Origin: Venturia oleaginea
Taxonomy: Eukaryota > Ascomycota > Dothideomycetes > Venturiales > Venturiaceae
Direction of reading: 5' to 3'
Length of the DNA: 64,000 nt
Assembly: GCA_013176395.1 (NCBI GenBank)
Contig: JABMLP010000009.1
Location: forward strand, 1,116,001 to 1,180,000
Below, piece by piece: positions 37,446-50,221 of this stretch (positions within the stretch are counted from its first letter, which is position 1; every line of letters starts with the position of its first letter). The notes beneath the pieces are model-generated. The model ran no database searches. It worked only from the letters and a program-made list of their open reading frames with translations, and was not told the DNA's origin. The position numbers and the translations under genes were made by a program.

Positions 37446-39383
37446 ATGAATTGTCCCATCAGGACAGACCCAGCCCCTGATGAAGGGCACAACCAAAACC
37501 CTCCAGAGCTTGCGCGCGAGATCACTACAAACAATTCTCTAAACCACAGGAGAAACAGCACCAGTTCGAGAAACTCGAGAATACATCTTGATGACGGCAG
37601 CCATGGGACTTTAGGAGAAGGAATAGCCGCCGAGGAGGATGGAGCACGCGATGGGAGGAAGGAAGGCAAGCAGGCGAAGGTGGACGTACAACGGAGCAAG
37701 AGTGAAATAGGTTCGCTATTTGGCATGTTCAGCAACGGAGGACATCCAAACCAAGGAGACGAGTCATGGTTTGCAGGCAAGACACATAAGCTCAAGAAGG
37801 TCTTGATCAAATACTGCAAATTCATCGGGCCTGGTTTCATGGTGTCTGTGGCATACATCGATCCAGGTAACCTTCTTAATCACTTCCGATGGTTGTCCAC
37901 AAAGCTAACAGTCCCTAGGAAACTATGCCACCGATGTCGCTGCCGGTGCCTCGTTCCGCTTCCGCCTCCTGTTCATGATCCTCATTTCCAACATATTTGC
38001 CATTTTCCTACAATCACTTTGCGTAAAGCTCGGAACTGTGACTGGGTTGAATCTGGCAGAGAACTGCAAGGCTCACCTACCTCGCTGGTTGAACTACGTC
38101 CTGTACTTCTTTGCAGAGGCGGCAATCATAGCGACAGATATTGCAGAAGTCATAGGCACAGCCATCGCTCTCAATGTGCTACTCAAGGTTCCTCTCGTAG
38201 CTGGCTGCGCTATTTCGATTCTTGATGTCCTCGTCATTCTCTTCTTCTATAACCCTTCTGGCATGTCCATGCGCTCTCTTCGAATATTTGAAGCCTTTGT
38301 TGCTCTGCTCGTTCTAGGCGTCGTGATCTGCTTCTGCTTCCAGCTTAGTCTGATCAAGGACACGAGCGTTGGAGAGGTCTTCAAGGGATATCTGCCTTCT
38401 TCAGCGCTCGTCACCTCTAAAGGGTAAGCTTCACTAGATCTTGCTTCCTGACACTTTACTGACTTCTACCTAGTTTGTACCAATCATGTGGTATTTTAGG
38501 AGCAACAGTGATGCCTCATTCGCTCTACCTGGGTAGTGGCATCGTTCAAGCCCGTCTCAAAGATTTCGATGATCAACGCAACGAGGAGCGCGAAGCTGCA
38601 GGCCTTAGCGCTCAAAACTCCTCAAGTCTCTCCATGGACACAGATGAGAAATATCACCCATCACTCCCGGCCATAAAATCCTGTCTCAAATACTCCATCA
38701 TCGAGTTAGCAGTGTCCCTCTTCACATTCGCACTATTCGTCAACTCCGCCATTCTTATCGTGGCCGGAGCTTCTTTGTCCAATCTTCCAGCTGACGAGAT
38801 CGACAATGCCGACCTCTTCAGCATCCATGACCTTCTTTCCAAGTCTTTGGCACCTGCCGCGGGTACGATATTCGCCTTGGCTCTTCTCCTCAGTGGCACC
38901 TCGGCTGGCATAGTTTGTACCATCGCAGGACAAATGGTTTCGGAGGGACAGTTAAACTGGACCGTCAAACCTTGGATTCGCCGTTTTATCACAAGATCCA
39001 TCTCCATCACGCCTTCTATCATCATTGCTGGTGCTGTGGGCAGAGAAGGCCTAAGTAGAGCCCTTGAAGGTAGTCAGGTTGCCCTTTCCATCATTCTTCC
39101 CTTCGTCTCTGCGCCACTCATATGGTTCACTTGTCGCACGAGTATCATGTCTGTGTGGGCGGAGACTGAGCCACGGGTCTCTGGAAGTGAGAATGGTGAA
39201 AGCTCGGGTCGACCGATTGTCAACGCAGGGCAGAGTCAAATGGAGAATAATACACCTGATGGTGGACGCATGGTGGTTATGCGAAATAATCTTCTGACGT
39301 CTGTGGTGGCACTGGTCATTTGGACAATTGTGGTTGTGATGAACGTTGCGTTGTTGGTCTTGGTGGGCATGGGGAAGGCTTGA
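37446..39383 (+). CDS. Nramp-family divalent metal transporter (Smf-type)
   Basis: A proton-coupled importer of manganese, iron and related ions in plasma membrane or endosomes. Three exons fit: 37446-37866, 37919-38423 and 38474-39383, giving 611 residues. A hydrophilic N-terminal tail of about 120 residues precedes the membrane core. The two signature metal-binding motifs are present: DPGN in TM1, split by the first intron, and MPH in TM6 (ATVMPHSLYLGSG) directly after the second intron. About 11 hydrophobic segments follow the LeuT-type pattern. The start was taken as the first in-frame ATG (37446). A longer frame upstream to 37356 has no ATG. Which yeast paralogue (Smf1, 2 or 3) it matches cannot be decided here. 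Confidence 0.93.
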
Positions 39384-41178
39384 TCTCGTAACCGACGTGG
39401 GGACTTATGGAGGCCATACTAGTGCTGGATATGGGGTACTAGCTTTAGCACCGAACAGCGGCGATATGGTTGGCGGGTTTCGGGTTTAAGCTTGACTCTC
39501 TCGAGGGTGTTTAAGGGGGGAAAAGGAGTGTCTCTCTTCTTTGAGATGGGAAAACAAATAAGTAATCATGAATCCTTTTCTATCAGAATTACAAATGACC
39601 TTCAAACTTTGCTTTGATGACCCATGGACGAACCATCTAAATGAGTGGTGTTGTCCGGATTAAAATCGCTATTGAGCGACTTCTGGCAATGCGAAAGGAA
39701 TTATTGTCACTATTTATTGGATCTTGAGACTTCGATTGGAGAATTTAATGAGAAACTGAATGCTCGATTGTGAATTGTAGGTCAGAACTTTGAATTGGAT
39801 AAGAATACACACAACCTCAACACATCCAACAGTTCCAACAGTTCCCTCAATGCGATATTCAACCTCAAAAGTAGCCAAGTTTAGTAAGGTGAAGTTCGGA
39901 AGTGATATATTGGAATTCTACCTCGTCGTGAAAGAAACAAGTATCGTTTACATACACCAATCCCCACCTACTTCTTCGCGCTTATTTAAGTCAAGTCCCT
40001 CTTCGCAAGATATATAGTACGATATTAGATTCCATCTCCATCCTACACAATGAGATATCGGCAAAACTTCTTCTCAAGTGGGTAGACCGGATGGGTTATT
40101 AGGGAGACTTGTTCGTTCGGAGTTGGAGAGGGAATGTACATACACCTCTCTGATGAGCTTTCTAGTGACTTTATTCCTCGGCGATGATGGGGTAATAAGG
40201 ACAACATAATCCATATTCGAAAGAGGTGCGGATATTCTTCAACCAGTTTAGAAGAAAAGGCGATCGAGCATCGCGCGATACATACAAAATCGGAGCACCG
40301 CACACGTATTGTGGGTCGGCGCCGACGCAGGAATCCAAAGATCGTTAGCCCCAGAGAGAAATTTCATGCATGTTATGAAGCTTCGTTTGAACATCAAAAA
40401 AGTCTGGCATTGGTATCGAGTATATCGCTTCTCAAGCATATCTAGCTATATGCAAAGGTTGCTGGGGGCAATATGTAAACCATCACTTCGTCTAATCATC
40501 ACAATTCGTTCCTCTTTCAATTCCATGTCCACAATCTTTCTTCCGTTCCTGCAATTCCATCATCATCCTCCCCTATCATCCTCGAAATGCATATGCCCTG
40601 TAAGAAATCTTTGGGAATCCAGCCAAACGAAAAAGGTGCAAATTGCGTGCAACTGAAATATGCCCCACCACCCAGGTGTCAAGTGTGGAGAGCAGGATGT
40701 AGTGCTCACGTGGGACGAATAAAAAACAAGAAGCGAATGTGAAACGGATCTCGAAAGGTCTGCAGGAATCCATCCTGTCGGACATGTCTCATCCCCGTAT
40801 AAACGCCACCGTATCAAACGCCAATCAAGCCAAACAAAACCCAAGACCATGCCTCCCATTCATCCAGGGAGTGAGAAAAGAGAAAATGCTGCTCCAGTAT
40901 TGAACAAAGAACCTCTGGTAGTTCAAGGGGGAATCGAAAGGGGAATCCAGATAGTGATGAACGTATTTCGTCTTGCAAACCTTCATGCTGTTCAGGAATG
41001 AGAACTTCGGCTCGACACGACTCGGTGGCGGTGCGCGATCCAAGACAGTAGATATGTCGTAGCATTGTAGAGGCTGTCAAAAGCTCTATTTAGTCTAAAA
41101 GAGCAAGCATGTCGACGTCTAGGTGTGATCCGAAATATGGTTGTCGATCGTGAAATGCGAGTTTGTATAATCGGCAGC
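39384..41178. other. Intergenic region between convergent Nramp and CDC24 genes
   Basis: These 1.8 kb show no gene that I can support. All frames are below 120 codons and lack motifs. The region is AT-rich in the first half, consistent with two 3' untranslated regions. Confidence 0.6.
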
Positions 41179-44100
41179 TCACTGCACATACAAATCGACT
41201 TCTCCCATCGCTCCCATAATCGCGCTTTGTTGTTGATCGCGCCAAGTCTCCAGCGCCATCTGCACATCCTCGTCGGACTGAATGCTGATATAGTCGCCTT
41301 CGTCCATGTATTTGAGCTTCGTTTGACCGGAACTGAGAGTCATGTTTGTTGAGCGCTGCAGTTTAGCATCAATGCGATCTTTCAGACTCTGATATGTGAT
41401 ATTGGTAGGAACGACCAATGTCATCACAGTCTGTGCAATGGGAACGTGGACCTTGACTTTAAGCTGCGTCGGCGTTGCCATATCCGGACTTGGTGGAGAT
41501 TGCGGTTGATGATCTATTGATGAACCTGGTGTCATCACCCTGGCGTCGATGGATCCGGGAGTGCCTGAGCGATCAATTTGCGTAATCGCACGGTTCAAAG
41601 GAGGCGGATACTGCTGTGCGCCGTATGGATCATGTTGTCCGGCAGTGGGGATACTTCTTGGTGGTGGCATTCTTTGCTGCTGAATAGCGACACTGGGTGA
41701 ACCTGTCGCGGCTCGAATTGGCACTGTTTGTAGGTGTAATTGTGGCGACCCAGTCCGATTCCCCATACCAGGTTGATAGGCATAGTGCTGGGGGAAAGAA
41801 GGCAGTTCAGGGACTCCAGGTTGCTGGGGTGCGACCGTTCGTGGAACAAGATTGTTCGATATGTCTGGTGTGCTAGCAGACCGCGATCTGGCGGCTTGCT
41901 GAGCCATTTGCGCGGCAGTCGCGCCTGGCGGTAACGATGGCCGCTGGTTGACCGCGGTCCTGTTGTAGTTGTTGTTGAAAGGACCGTCACGAGAACCCTT
42001 CCGTGGTATCGCCGGTGCTGTGTGGCGACCAGCGTGTCCGGGTTCCTCATACTGTCGTGGAAAGTACCCTTGCGACAACTGCATGGATCCATGTTGACCC
42101 GACATCATCGATTGCATTGACATTTGTCCACTACTCCGCGTAGACACTGGTGAATCTGTAGTTGGAGAGAAGTATGAGTCCATGGTGTTCTGGTCTGGCG
42201 TTGAGGCGGTCATGGGCTGGCCATTGGGGCCCTGTGTCCGTACTTGCAATGGCGCTTGGGCGCCCAGGGGGAATACCGCAGGTGCTACGCCTCTCGAGCC
42301 ATATTCCAGTGTATTGCCCCTCGAGCGCATTTGGTTTAGACTGGTGCTTGAATCATTCCTGCCATTCTCGGAACCTTGGTGGTAACTTGAGTGAACAGTG
42401 CTGCTGTCCGTGTCATCGTCGTCATCGTCGTCCATTTCTTTGTACGGGTTCACTTGGGGTTCGCCTTGGTTGCGTAGCCACTCATACTGCGTATCAGACA
42501 CATTGGCGGTTTTCAAGCTGCTGCTCACGCGTTGCATCTCTGCCCAGACTCGTCGCTGAGTGTCGACCTGCTTTGCCCATTTCCTCATGATATCCTCAGC
42601 CGGGAACTTAATTGTGAAGTACTCAATGCCAGGATCACCTTTCCAAAAGATCTGGCAAGTGTAGTAGCCTGGATTTGGTTAGCTGCGTGTCTAGGACGCT
42701 TGAAATTGAGCGTCTACGTACCAGGCTTGCTCTGGCACACAGTATCAGTGACATTTTGCATGAAGATGCGGCCCTTGAGCTGTAGCCGAGTTCTGCCCTT
42801 TTTGTCCACGGCATTCTTCGATTTGTTCTTCGATTTGCTAGGATTGATCTCTTTGCAGCAGAGTAGGATCATCTGGAATAGGTATAGTTTGTACTTCGCC
42901 TAGAAAGTTAGCCACCAGCATCAATCGTGATCAGAGCTGCGGATGCTCACCTCGCGTTCCTCGTCCCTCGATCCAGAAGCGCCATTCTTGATTACCTGGT
43001 GGGAGCCGTATAATAGCAGATCTCCAAAGCTTCCCAATCGATGTCCCTTCCAATCTTCAACACGTTCTTTCAGTTCCTCCACAGCTGCATTGCGCTCCTC
43101 TGTATGGACGGCTTCGTTGGTGCGCTGGAGGACTGCAGAAGCAGCCTCGATACCCGCAGTAATCTCCTGCTTACGTTCCTCGCTTAAGTTGCCTTTGTCA
43201 CGGAGTTCTTTCAGCAGCAATGGATATTTGGCCAGACGCTGAAACGGTTTGAGTAGGAAGGAAGACAAGACGGTGGGATTCTCGACCATCGACAGAAGCT
43301 CCGGTGGGCCACCTGTTAACCTGAGCTTCTCAAATTCCCGCAGAGCTATTTCCTCGCACTTTTTTGTGTTGGCAATGTAGGGCTCGTAAACGTTGAATGC
43401 CTCTCGATACAGGGTGAAAAGGCCTCCCCAATTCTGCTGCTCTTCGGGGAGTGCATTTGTCTGCTCCACACGAATGAGGAATCGTCGCTGAAAGTCGAGC
43501 AGTGCGTTCAGGTTCAAGAAGATATCGTGGACTAAATCACCGGAAATTATGTTCTTCTCCTCGACCAATTTCTTGAAATCCTGGAGGAGTTCCAGATGAT
43601 GGACGTATGTCCGCTCTGTTTTGACCAACTCTTCGACGATATGCTGGCGCTGGGTTTTGCCTTTGGCTGCCGCCCCATCTCCAAGGGCCTCCTCGTCATT
43701 GATGTCTGGTATAGAGCCATTTGCCACTAGTATGTCCAGGACGCGATTCAAAACTCTGGTCACCTTCACGAAACCCGTAGTATCGTCTCCATACAAGTCC
43801 ATTATCGTGAAGCATTCCTCGGTGTGAAATTTGTATTCGCGGATGCAGGCGGTGATGAACAGCATAGCGGCTGCCTGGTCACGCTTTGTTTTCTTCTGGT
43901 CGCTCACTTTGATCTGCTGCTCTGGAGGGTGGGCAGAATTGATGACATCGAGCAGTGGGTAGCCTTGCCGTAACGTCCTCCAGACCAAGGTGACAGGATC
44001 TACATCTTCGTTGCAAGCCTCGGCGTCCTCCTCCTCCTGTATCAGGGCGGCTTCGCACTCTGGAATGACCCGCAGACGCTGGCGCAGCATCTTGCAGATC

Positions 44101-44420
44101 TGGAAGAGCGAAGAATCGCTTCCGGCGCGCTTGTTGAGGACATTGTTGTTGGCTAGGATGGGAGCTCCGTTCGCGGCACCATCGACAGTACTCGGCATGG
44201 AGGCCGGGCTTGCGAACAGGGTGGAAGTGGTGGTAGCGGCGGTCGAGCTGGAAGCGCGCAGTGTGGAAGCCTGGGAGTGGGAGGAGAAGTGCGAGCTGTT
44301 CGAGCTGTGGTTTTGGGTGTTCATTGTCCCTTGGAAGCTCGTAAGGCGGGTTGCGGGCGGCAGTTGTGAGGGCGCTGGGGGATGATTGCGGGCCGAGAAG
44401 TGGTTGGCAACAAGTTCCAT
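41179..44420 (-). CDS. CDC24: Cdc42 guanine-nucleotide exchange factor Cdc24
   Basis: Cdc24 activates the polarity GTPase Cdc42 at sites of hyphal growth and septation. Three exons fit: 44420-42951, 42899-42722 and 42668-41179, giving 1,045 residues. A Ser/Thr-rich N terminus is followed by the CDC24 calponin-like domain (about 100-235). The DH/RhoGEF domain (about 255-430) has KTERTYVHHLELLQDF and LLKPFQRLAKYPLLLKEL. The PH domain spans the two introns (LYLFQMILLCCKE to CQIFWKGDPG and FTIKFPAEDIMRKWAKQV). A long low-complexity region rich in Gln, Pro and Ser comes next. The C-terminal PB1 domain (last 95 residues, KVKVHVPIAQ to EVDLYVQ) binds the scaffold Bem1. The middle exon of 178 nt carries the PH core and is absent from any single long frame. 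Confidence 0.95.
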
Positions 44421-44947
44421 TGCTCGTCCTCAGTCATTCGAGGCGGCGACACTCTCGAGGAAGTCAGCTTGTCCGCGTCGGTTGTCTGGCTCTAGTGGGA
44501 GGTGTCCTGGCTGCTTGATATGGCGGTGTCACCCTTGTCTTTTGCAACAAGGCGTTGCATATGGGACAGCGCACGGGGATCTTCGGAAGAAGCAAGCGTT
44601 GTGTATGCGAAAGGGAGTGTGATAGTATCGATAATATGGGCCGGTGTGTCGTGGAGTGAAGTGTTGTTTCTACAGTGTGAATATGGGGGTTGGAAGGACT
44701 CTCCGCGGCCATCGGGGAATACCAGTTTGTTTTAGGCATGATGAAACGCCTGCGACAAGGAACCTGGAAAGGTGTGCAGCATAAAGTCTCGCTTGTCCGT
44801 GTCCATGTGCACAATACTGCGCCTACTGTTGTTCTTGAATTGCTACATACTGTGCTGGTGTATCACAATGTATAACACTGTATAACACTCGAGCAGGGTC
44901 GTCTCCTCTACCTTCGTAGTATGAATCGCTCCTGTTGGGCAGTTGCC

Positions 44948-45101
44948 GTGCCTAGTAGGAATATTGCTTGTGCCTAGTAGGAATATTGCTTGTGCCAAGT
45001 GAGAATATTACTTGTGCCTAGTAGGAATATTACTTGTGCTTAGTGGGAATATTACTGGTGTCTTGTGGGAATATTACTGGTGCCTAGTAGGAACATTACT
45101 G
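44948..45101. repeat. 22-bp tandem repeat, seven copies
   Basis: Seven consecutive 22 bp units follow the pattern GTGCCTAGTAGGAATATTGC plus two bases, with substitutions but no length changes that I see. Each unit contains AATATT (one copy AACATT). Confidence 0.9.
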
Positions 45102-45146
45102 GTGCGCAGTACCTAAGAAATATACACAGCCAAGCACCACCTTGCT

Positions 45147-45234
45147 TCCATACACTGCGCTGGGAGATGCACAGATTCCATGCCCTGCGCTGGGAGATGC
45201 CCAGATTCCATACACTGCGCTGGGAAATGCACAC
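45147..45234. repeat. 30-bp tandem repeat, about three copies
   Basis: Units begin TCCATACACTGCGCTGGGAG and continue ATGCACAGAT. Three copies lie in tandem, the last slightly short. It is unrelated in sequence to the 22-bp repeat 45 bp upstream. Confidence 0.9.
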
Positions 45235-45721
45235 TGAAGGCCATACCCGTGCCAAGCCATCCTCCACATAGACTGTACTCCTTCCATTTGACTGGTGTGA
45301 GGCCGTGAAAGGGAAAGCAGAGTCGAGCCGAATGCGCCTGCTTATTGCGCCTATTCGCCAGAGTCAGGCCTGATACATCCAGTAAGGAGCGACTCATCTA
45401 CGAACACTAGGGTTGGCGCCCGAATCGCCGCTTGCAGGCTTGCATTCCTATCCCTCGATTCCGCCATTTCTGTGACGCTCCCCTCCAGACAAGGCCTGAG
45501 GCGTGGGATGGAACAAGTGCAATCAGCAAGAGACTGCAGCCAACCGCCATTGAGAAACACAACAGACCCATCTACTCCCTACGACCAACACTTTATACAC
45601 ACCTGACCTTCGCCATATAGCACCACACGACCGCACATCACATACGCCACCTAGAACACTTGCGGCGCTCTGTAAATACCTTAGCTAGGCTGCGCCTCTG
45701 GTACCGATTCGACATACAACC

Positions 45722-48592
45722 ATGGCAGAGCCTTTCCGGAACAATGGCCCGCCGCCGCCATTCGCCCCCTCATTCCTCCAGAACTTCAAATCAAATACTT
45801 ACATTAAAGATGAAGGCTACTCCGAGGACACGCGGAGCCAGGCTGGGAGTGAGATGCGCGCCGATTCGAGGATGGGCGAGGTCGAGGGCGACATGATGGA
45901 CCAAGATTCTTCTCCGTCCGGACTTCCAGATTGGGTGATAAACATGAACGAGACGGAACGTAGTGGTAAATGAATGAGACTGTGCTTTTATTATTATCAT
46001 ACCAACTGACAGTTGATAGAGTTTGCATACGCCATACTAAGATCCTTACGTACCTCCTCCATCGCCAACATCGTCGAGCGACTCAACCCACTCCTCCACA
46101 TCGACCCTGTACGATACCTCCCTCCAGAGCTCACTTTCGAGATCTTCTCCTACATCGAACCGCAGTCTTTATTAATCGCTTCGACGTTAAGCAAGTCGTG
46201 GCGAAGTCGCACCTTGGATAGCAGATTATGGCGTCAACTATTCGGTGGAGAAGGGTGGGCTACGAACCCAAAGACTGCCAAGGCTTTCGTGGACGAGCAG
46301 AGGGCTGAAATACAGCGAAACGCCGAGCGTAAAGCCAGGATTCGGCCTTCGGAGGATGTGGAGGATGCAGAGAGAAAATCGCCGAAGAAGAGAGTGAGAG
46401 ACCGCCAGCTTTTTGGTGAGGCTTCAGCTCTCTTGAGACACATTCCTGGCACACACTCTCCTCTACAATGGGCAGCACAACATGGACCAGTCGAAGCCGA
46501 CGAGGATGCGAGGATGGAAGATGCACCCACCAGGTCCTCGGATGATAATGAATTAGACTCCTTGCTGCAGTCTCCCTCGCCAATCGATCTGTCTTCCAAT
46601 CCAGACGCGATCGAACCCCCCATAAAAACGTCTTTACTACTGAATCCGCGCACCGACCCTGCTCTCAACTGGCAGTACCTCTTTAAACAGAAGCAGAGAC
46701 TGGAAGCCAATTGGATCGCGGGTAAATACAAGAATTTTATGCTACCTCATCCTGGACATAAAGAGGAAGCGCATAAAGAGTGTGTCTATACAATCCAGTA
46801 TTCAGCCAATTTTTTGGTCAGTGGAAGCCGAGACAAGACCTTGCGCGTCTGGAATCTTAGCACACAGCGATTACATCTGCCGCCTTTGACAGGGCATAGT
46901 GCTTCTGTCTTGTGCCTACAATTCGACGACAGCCCCGAACAGGATATCATCGTATCAGGTGGGAGCGACTGTCATGTCATCATCTGGCAATTTTCCACTG
47001 GCAAGATCATTCAAAAGCTCGATCATGCTCACTCGGAATCGGTGCTAAATCTCAGATTCGACAACCGATATCTCATTACGTGTTCCAAAGACAAGACGAT
47101 CAAAGTCTGGAATCGGCATGCCCTTCTACCATCAGACGACGCCTACCCCAACCGCGGGATTTCCGCGTCAGCGAAATTTCCCTCCTACATCCTGAACTTC
47201 GACAATCTACTGGAAACTGAATTTAATCATATAAAGCCACTTCGGGAATATTCCTTGTTGATGACTTTGGAGGGACATGGCGCGGCAGTAAACGCCATCC
47301 AGGTATTGGGAAGTCAAATCGTTTCGGCGTCTGGTGATCGCCATGTCAAGATCTGGGACGTCAAGACCGGTCAATGTCTGAAGACAATCTCCGGCCATGC
47401 CAAGGGAATTGCTTGTGTGCAATTCGACGGTCGCAGAATTGTCAGCGGAAGCAGCGATGAGACCGTCCGAATCTTTGATCGAGCCACTGGCGCTGAGGTA
47501 GCCTGTCTTAAAGGCCATACCAACTTGGTGCGAACGGTACAAGCCCGATTTGGTGATGTTGCAGGCAGTGAGGCTGCTGAAGAACAGGAAGCCCGTGACA
47601 TTGACCGCAAGTATTACAGTGCCAGACTGGACGGCGTTTTACAGTCAAGGCCATTGACTAGAGAAGAACGCCGCGCGAGAAACGCTGGGGGCCGGGACCC
47701 TAAAGACATATTTGCAGTCGGTGCCAAACTTCCCCCGGGCGGGGGTGGAAGTAAATGGGCACGCATTGTGTCTGGTTCATACGACGAGTCTGTAATCATC
47801 TGGAAGCGTGATCCGGATGGGAAATGGATCCCTGCACACCATCTATTACAGTGGCAGGCAGTAAGTAGTGCTGGGGGCGACGTCCGGCGTCAGCAGCAAG
47901 CAGCCCATGTGCACACGCATAATTCTACCGCACAGCAACAATTGACTGCCATGATGACTGGTTTGCCGCCCAACATGACGTTCCCACAATGGTTCGCCCA
48001 ATTTGGAAACACACTCTCTCAGCAACAACTACAGCCATTGCACATGCACTGGACGCATCAATTGAACCAAATCAATCAGGCGAATCAAGTGGCGCCAGTA
48101 TCAGTAAATGCTGTTGCGGCAACTCATACGACGAATACGACAGTAATTCCTACACAACCAGGTCACGCACAGGCATCCGTAAACAACGCCCCAGTATCTG
48201 TTCCACTTATCCCAGCTCAATGGCTTAATAACCTTCCTCATCACCCAGCGATTCCAGCGACCATCCAAGCTACACAGCAAACAGCGCAAGCAAATGCGGC
48301 TCTCACTAACGCGGCCATTCAAGCCAACCATCAACATCTCGCTCAGATGCCCGCACACGCTGCCGCTGTACAAGCTGCGCATGAACACAACGCCTCTGCG
48401 GCTGTAGCTGGAGGAAATCCTGCATTCGCGGCGACGAATTCAATCACGGGTGGGTCCAGGGTTTTCAAGCTACAGTTTGATTCTAGAAGGATCATTTGTT
48501 GTAGTCAGGATCCCACGATTGTCGGGTGGGATTTTGCGAATGGGGATAAGGAGATTGAAGATGCTACAAGGTTTTTCGGGGAGGACTGTTAG
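45722..48592 (+). CDS. F-box/WD40 SCF substrate receptor, FWD1/beta-TrCP-like
   Basis: Substrate receptor of an SCF ubiquitin ligase. Two exons fit: 45722-45965 and 46020-48592 (54 nt intron), giving 938 residues. After an acidic N terminus, LPDWVINMNETERSEFAYAILRS-type sequence (about 70-110) resembles the dimerisation segment of beta-TrCP-like receptors. The F-box follows (about 110-160, VRYLPPELTFEIFSYIEP). Seven WD blades follow from about residue 330, with motifs such as SGSRDKTLRVWNL, TCSKDKTIKVWN and SASGDRHVKIWDV. A Gln/Asn/Ala-rich insertion of about 200 residues separates the penultimate blade from the last one (VFKLQFDSRRIICCSQD). The N-terminal segment and blade layout fit Neurospora FWD-1, which turns over the clock protein FRQ. 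I infer this from family resemblance, and MET30/sconB is the main alternative. Confidence 0.85.
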
Positions 48593-49698
48593 CAGGGAAT
48601 GTTTTCCCACCATCTCTTTCGAGTAATGATCCTACCTTTTGCATTCTGGCGGGCGTCTTGGCGGGAATTTTGGCTTTTCTGGTCGTTTTTTTGGGAGATT
48701 GTTGACTCCTCGTCTTTTTCATGGATTATGGAACTTATTTGGATCCATTTTGAAACGTTTTGAAACGCAGCGTGCCAAATGTCAATGGCGTTCCTCCTTT
48801 TGACCTGTGGAGTATATTAGATTTCTTGTGGGGTGTTTTTGTAGGATCTTCATCTCCGTCTTCTGGCTCCCGTCCTTCTGTATATGAGAGAGTCTCTTGT
48901 TAATACATTTTACTATACTTGAATATGCTCTATATGTTTGGGGATTCGATGTCATTGTTCGCTTTGTGTTTATTCTTTGACAGCCTCCTTTGGTTTTGGA
49001 CTTTGTGAACTTGGACGGTATGTTTGAGATGGAGATTCACAGCACGATGGTGATGAAGTGGAATGCATTAGGTAGAAGACAAATTATAGAAAACGTAATC
49101 GTGATGATTCGGACTAGAACTAAGCATACGGAGATTGCACGGAGATTGGCTGCCATCTCGTCCACCTTCCTCCTCGTTCACAATTTTCTTGCACCACCCG
49201 TATATAATCAATCTGGCAAACAAACGTAGGCGGGCGATGTCTTCCATGGAGCCAACCATCCTTCAATCACCTTGCGGGCTTCGAACTGGCCCTAATCGGC
49301 ATTTGTACTCACGCACTCTCGCCCACTGTTCATTTACCTCATTCTCGCCAACCAATCTCACGCCACTCATGCCTGGCCAGTCGACCATTTCTGTTGTTCC
49401 ATTGGCCTTTCTTTGATCACCAAGGTCTCTCGGATTCCCACCTCCATAATCATGGCCTGATCTGTTAGTACATGATGCACCCCAACCGGACATGGATTTA
49501 GATCTCGAAAACGCCTCCAAGATTTTGGTACAACAGTAAGAAAATGGCCAGCTTCTCCAGGTGTCCAATTACATCCAGTCATCCGAGCATATTTCGTTTG
49601 GTCTGTGTGTTGCTGCTCACTTGGCCTCTCCAGCATGTGCACCTGGTCGTAAAATGCCCGCCATGTGAGCCAAACTCCAGTCAACAGTCCTTGTTAGA
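48593..49698. other. Intergenic region after the F-box/WD40 gene
   Basis: T-rich sequence to about 48980 is probably the 3' untranslated region. Two overlapping minus-strand frames at 49263-49684 look weakly coding but match no family I know. I leave them uncalled. Confidence 0.45.
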
Positions 49699-50221
49699 CT
49701 ACAACAAAGAATTGACCTGAACTATTTTTTGGTTTAAGACCGAACCAGAGCCGAAGCACGAGGCATAACCTCCAGTTATGTTATATTTCAAACTTTTCAT
49801 ACTATACCTACTTCTTGCTCGAAGCTTCCTAGTGTCGATGCTGTTCTTGGTGTGGACTGTGCACCGTGTTGCCGCGCACAAAGGTCGTAAAGGAAGCTGT
49901 GGCATCGCAAGCCCGCCGCGCCAATCAACCAGCTGGCGTTTCTGATAGGAAAATCGTCCAACCAACCAGCGCCTCGTACAGAGGTATGCTTCGAGGAACT
50001 CGTAGTCGATCTGATTGCTGACTAGGCAGAGTTTGAGGAGATGAAGTGAGTTCGCACGCATCTTCTATCGCATAGCGGAATATTTGATCTCTCAGCTCGC
50101 GAGGCAGGTCCAGAAAACCGGTTTTATTTGCATCGTGGGGTTGGGACCTTGTATAGACTGGTACGGGCTGACTGTTTTGGTTGATTTTGCACTGCGATAG
50201 TTGCACTGTCGCGTGTCGCAC
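49699..50221 (-). pseudogene. Decayed F-box-like protein gene
   Basis: The minus strand begins with a frame that holds GFLDLPRELRDQIFRYAI, an F-box-like motif common in expanded fungal families. The continuation KLCLVSNQIDYEFLEAYL is in a different frame (49699-50061). The neighbouring relative at 50769-51532 has both motifs in one frame with about 25 residues between them. Here the linker is shortened and the frame lost, so I read this as a pseudogene. A small intron is possible but no good splice pair is evident. Confidence 0.55.

Larger units (their letters stand above)
44421..45721. promoter_or_regulatory. Divergent promoter region of CDC24 and the F-box/WD40 gene
   Basis: These 1.3 kb lie between two start codons. 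No coding region is supported. Two different tandem minisatellites sit in the middle (44948-45101 and 45147-45234). Confidence 0.6.
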
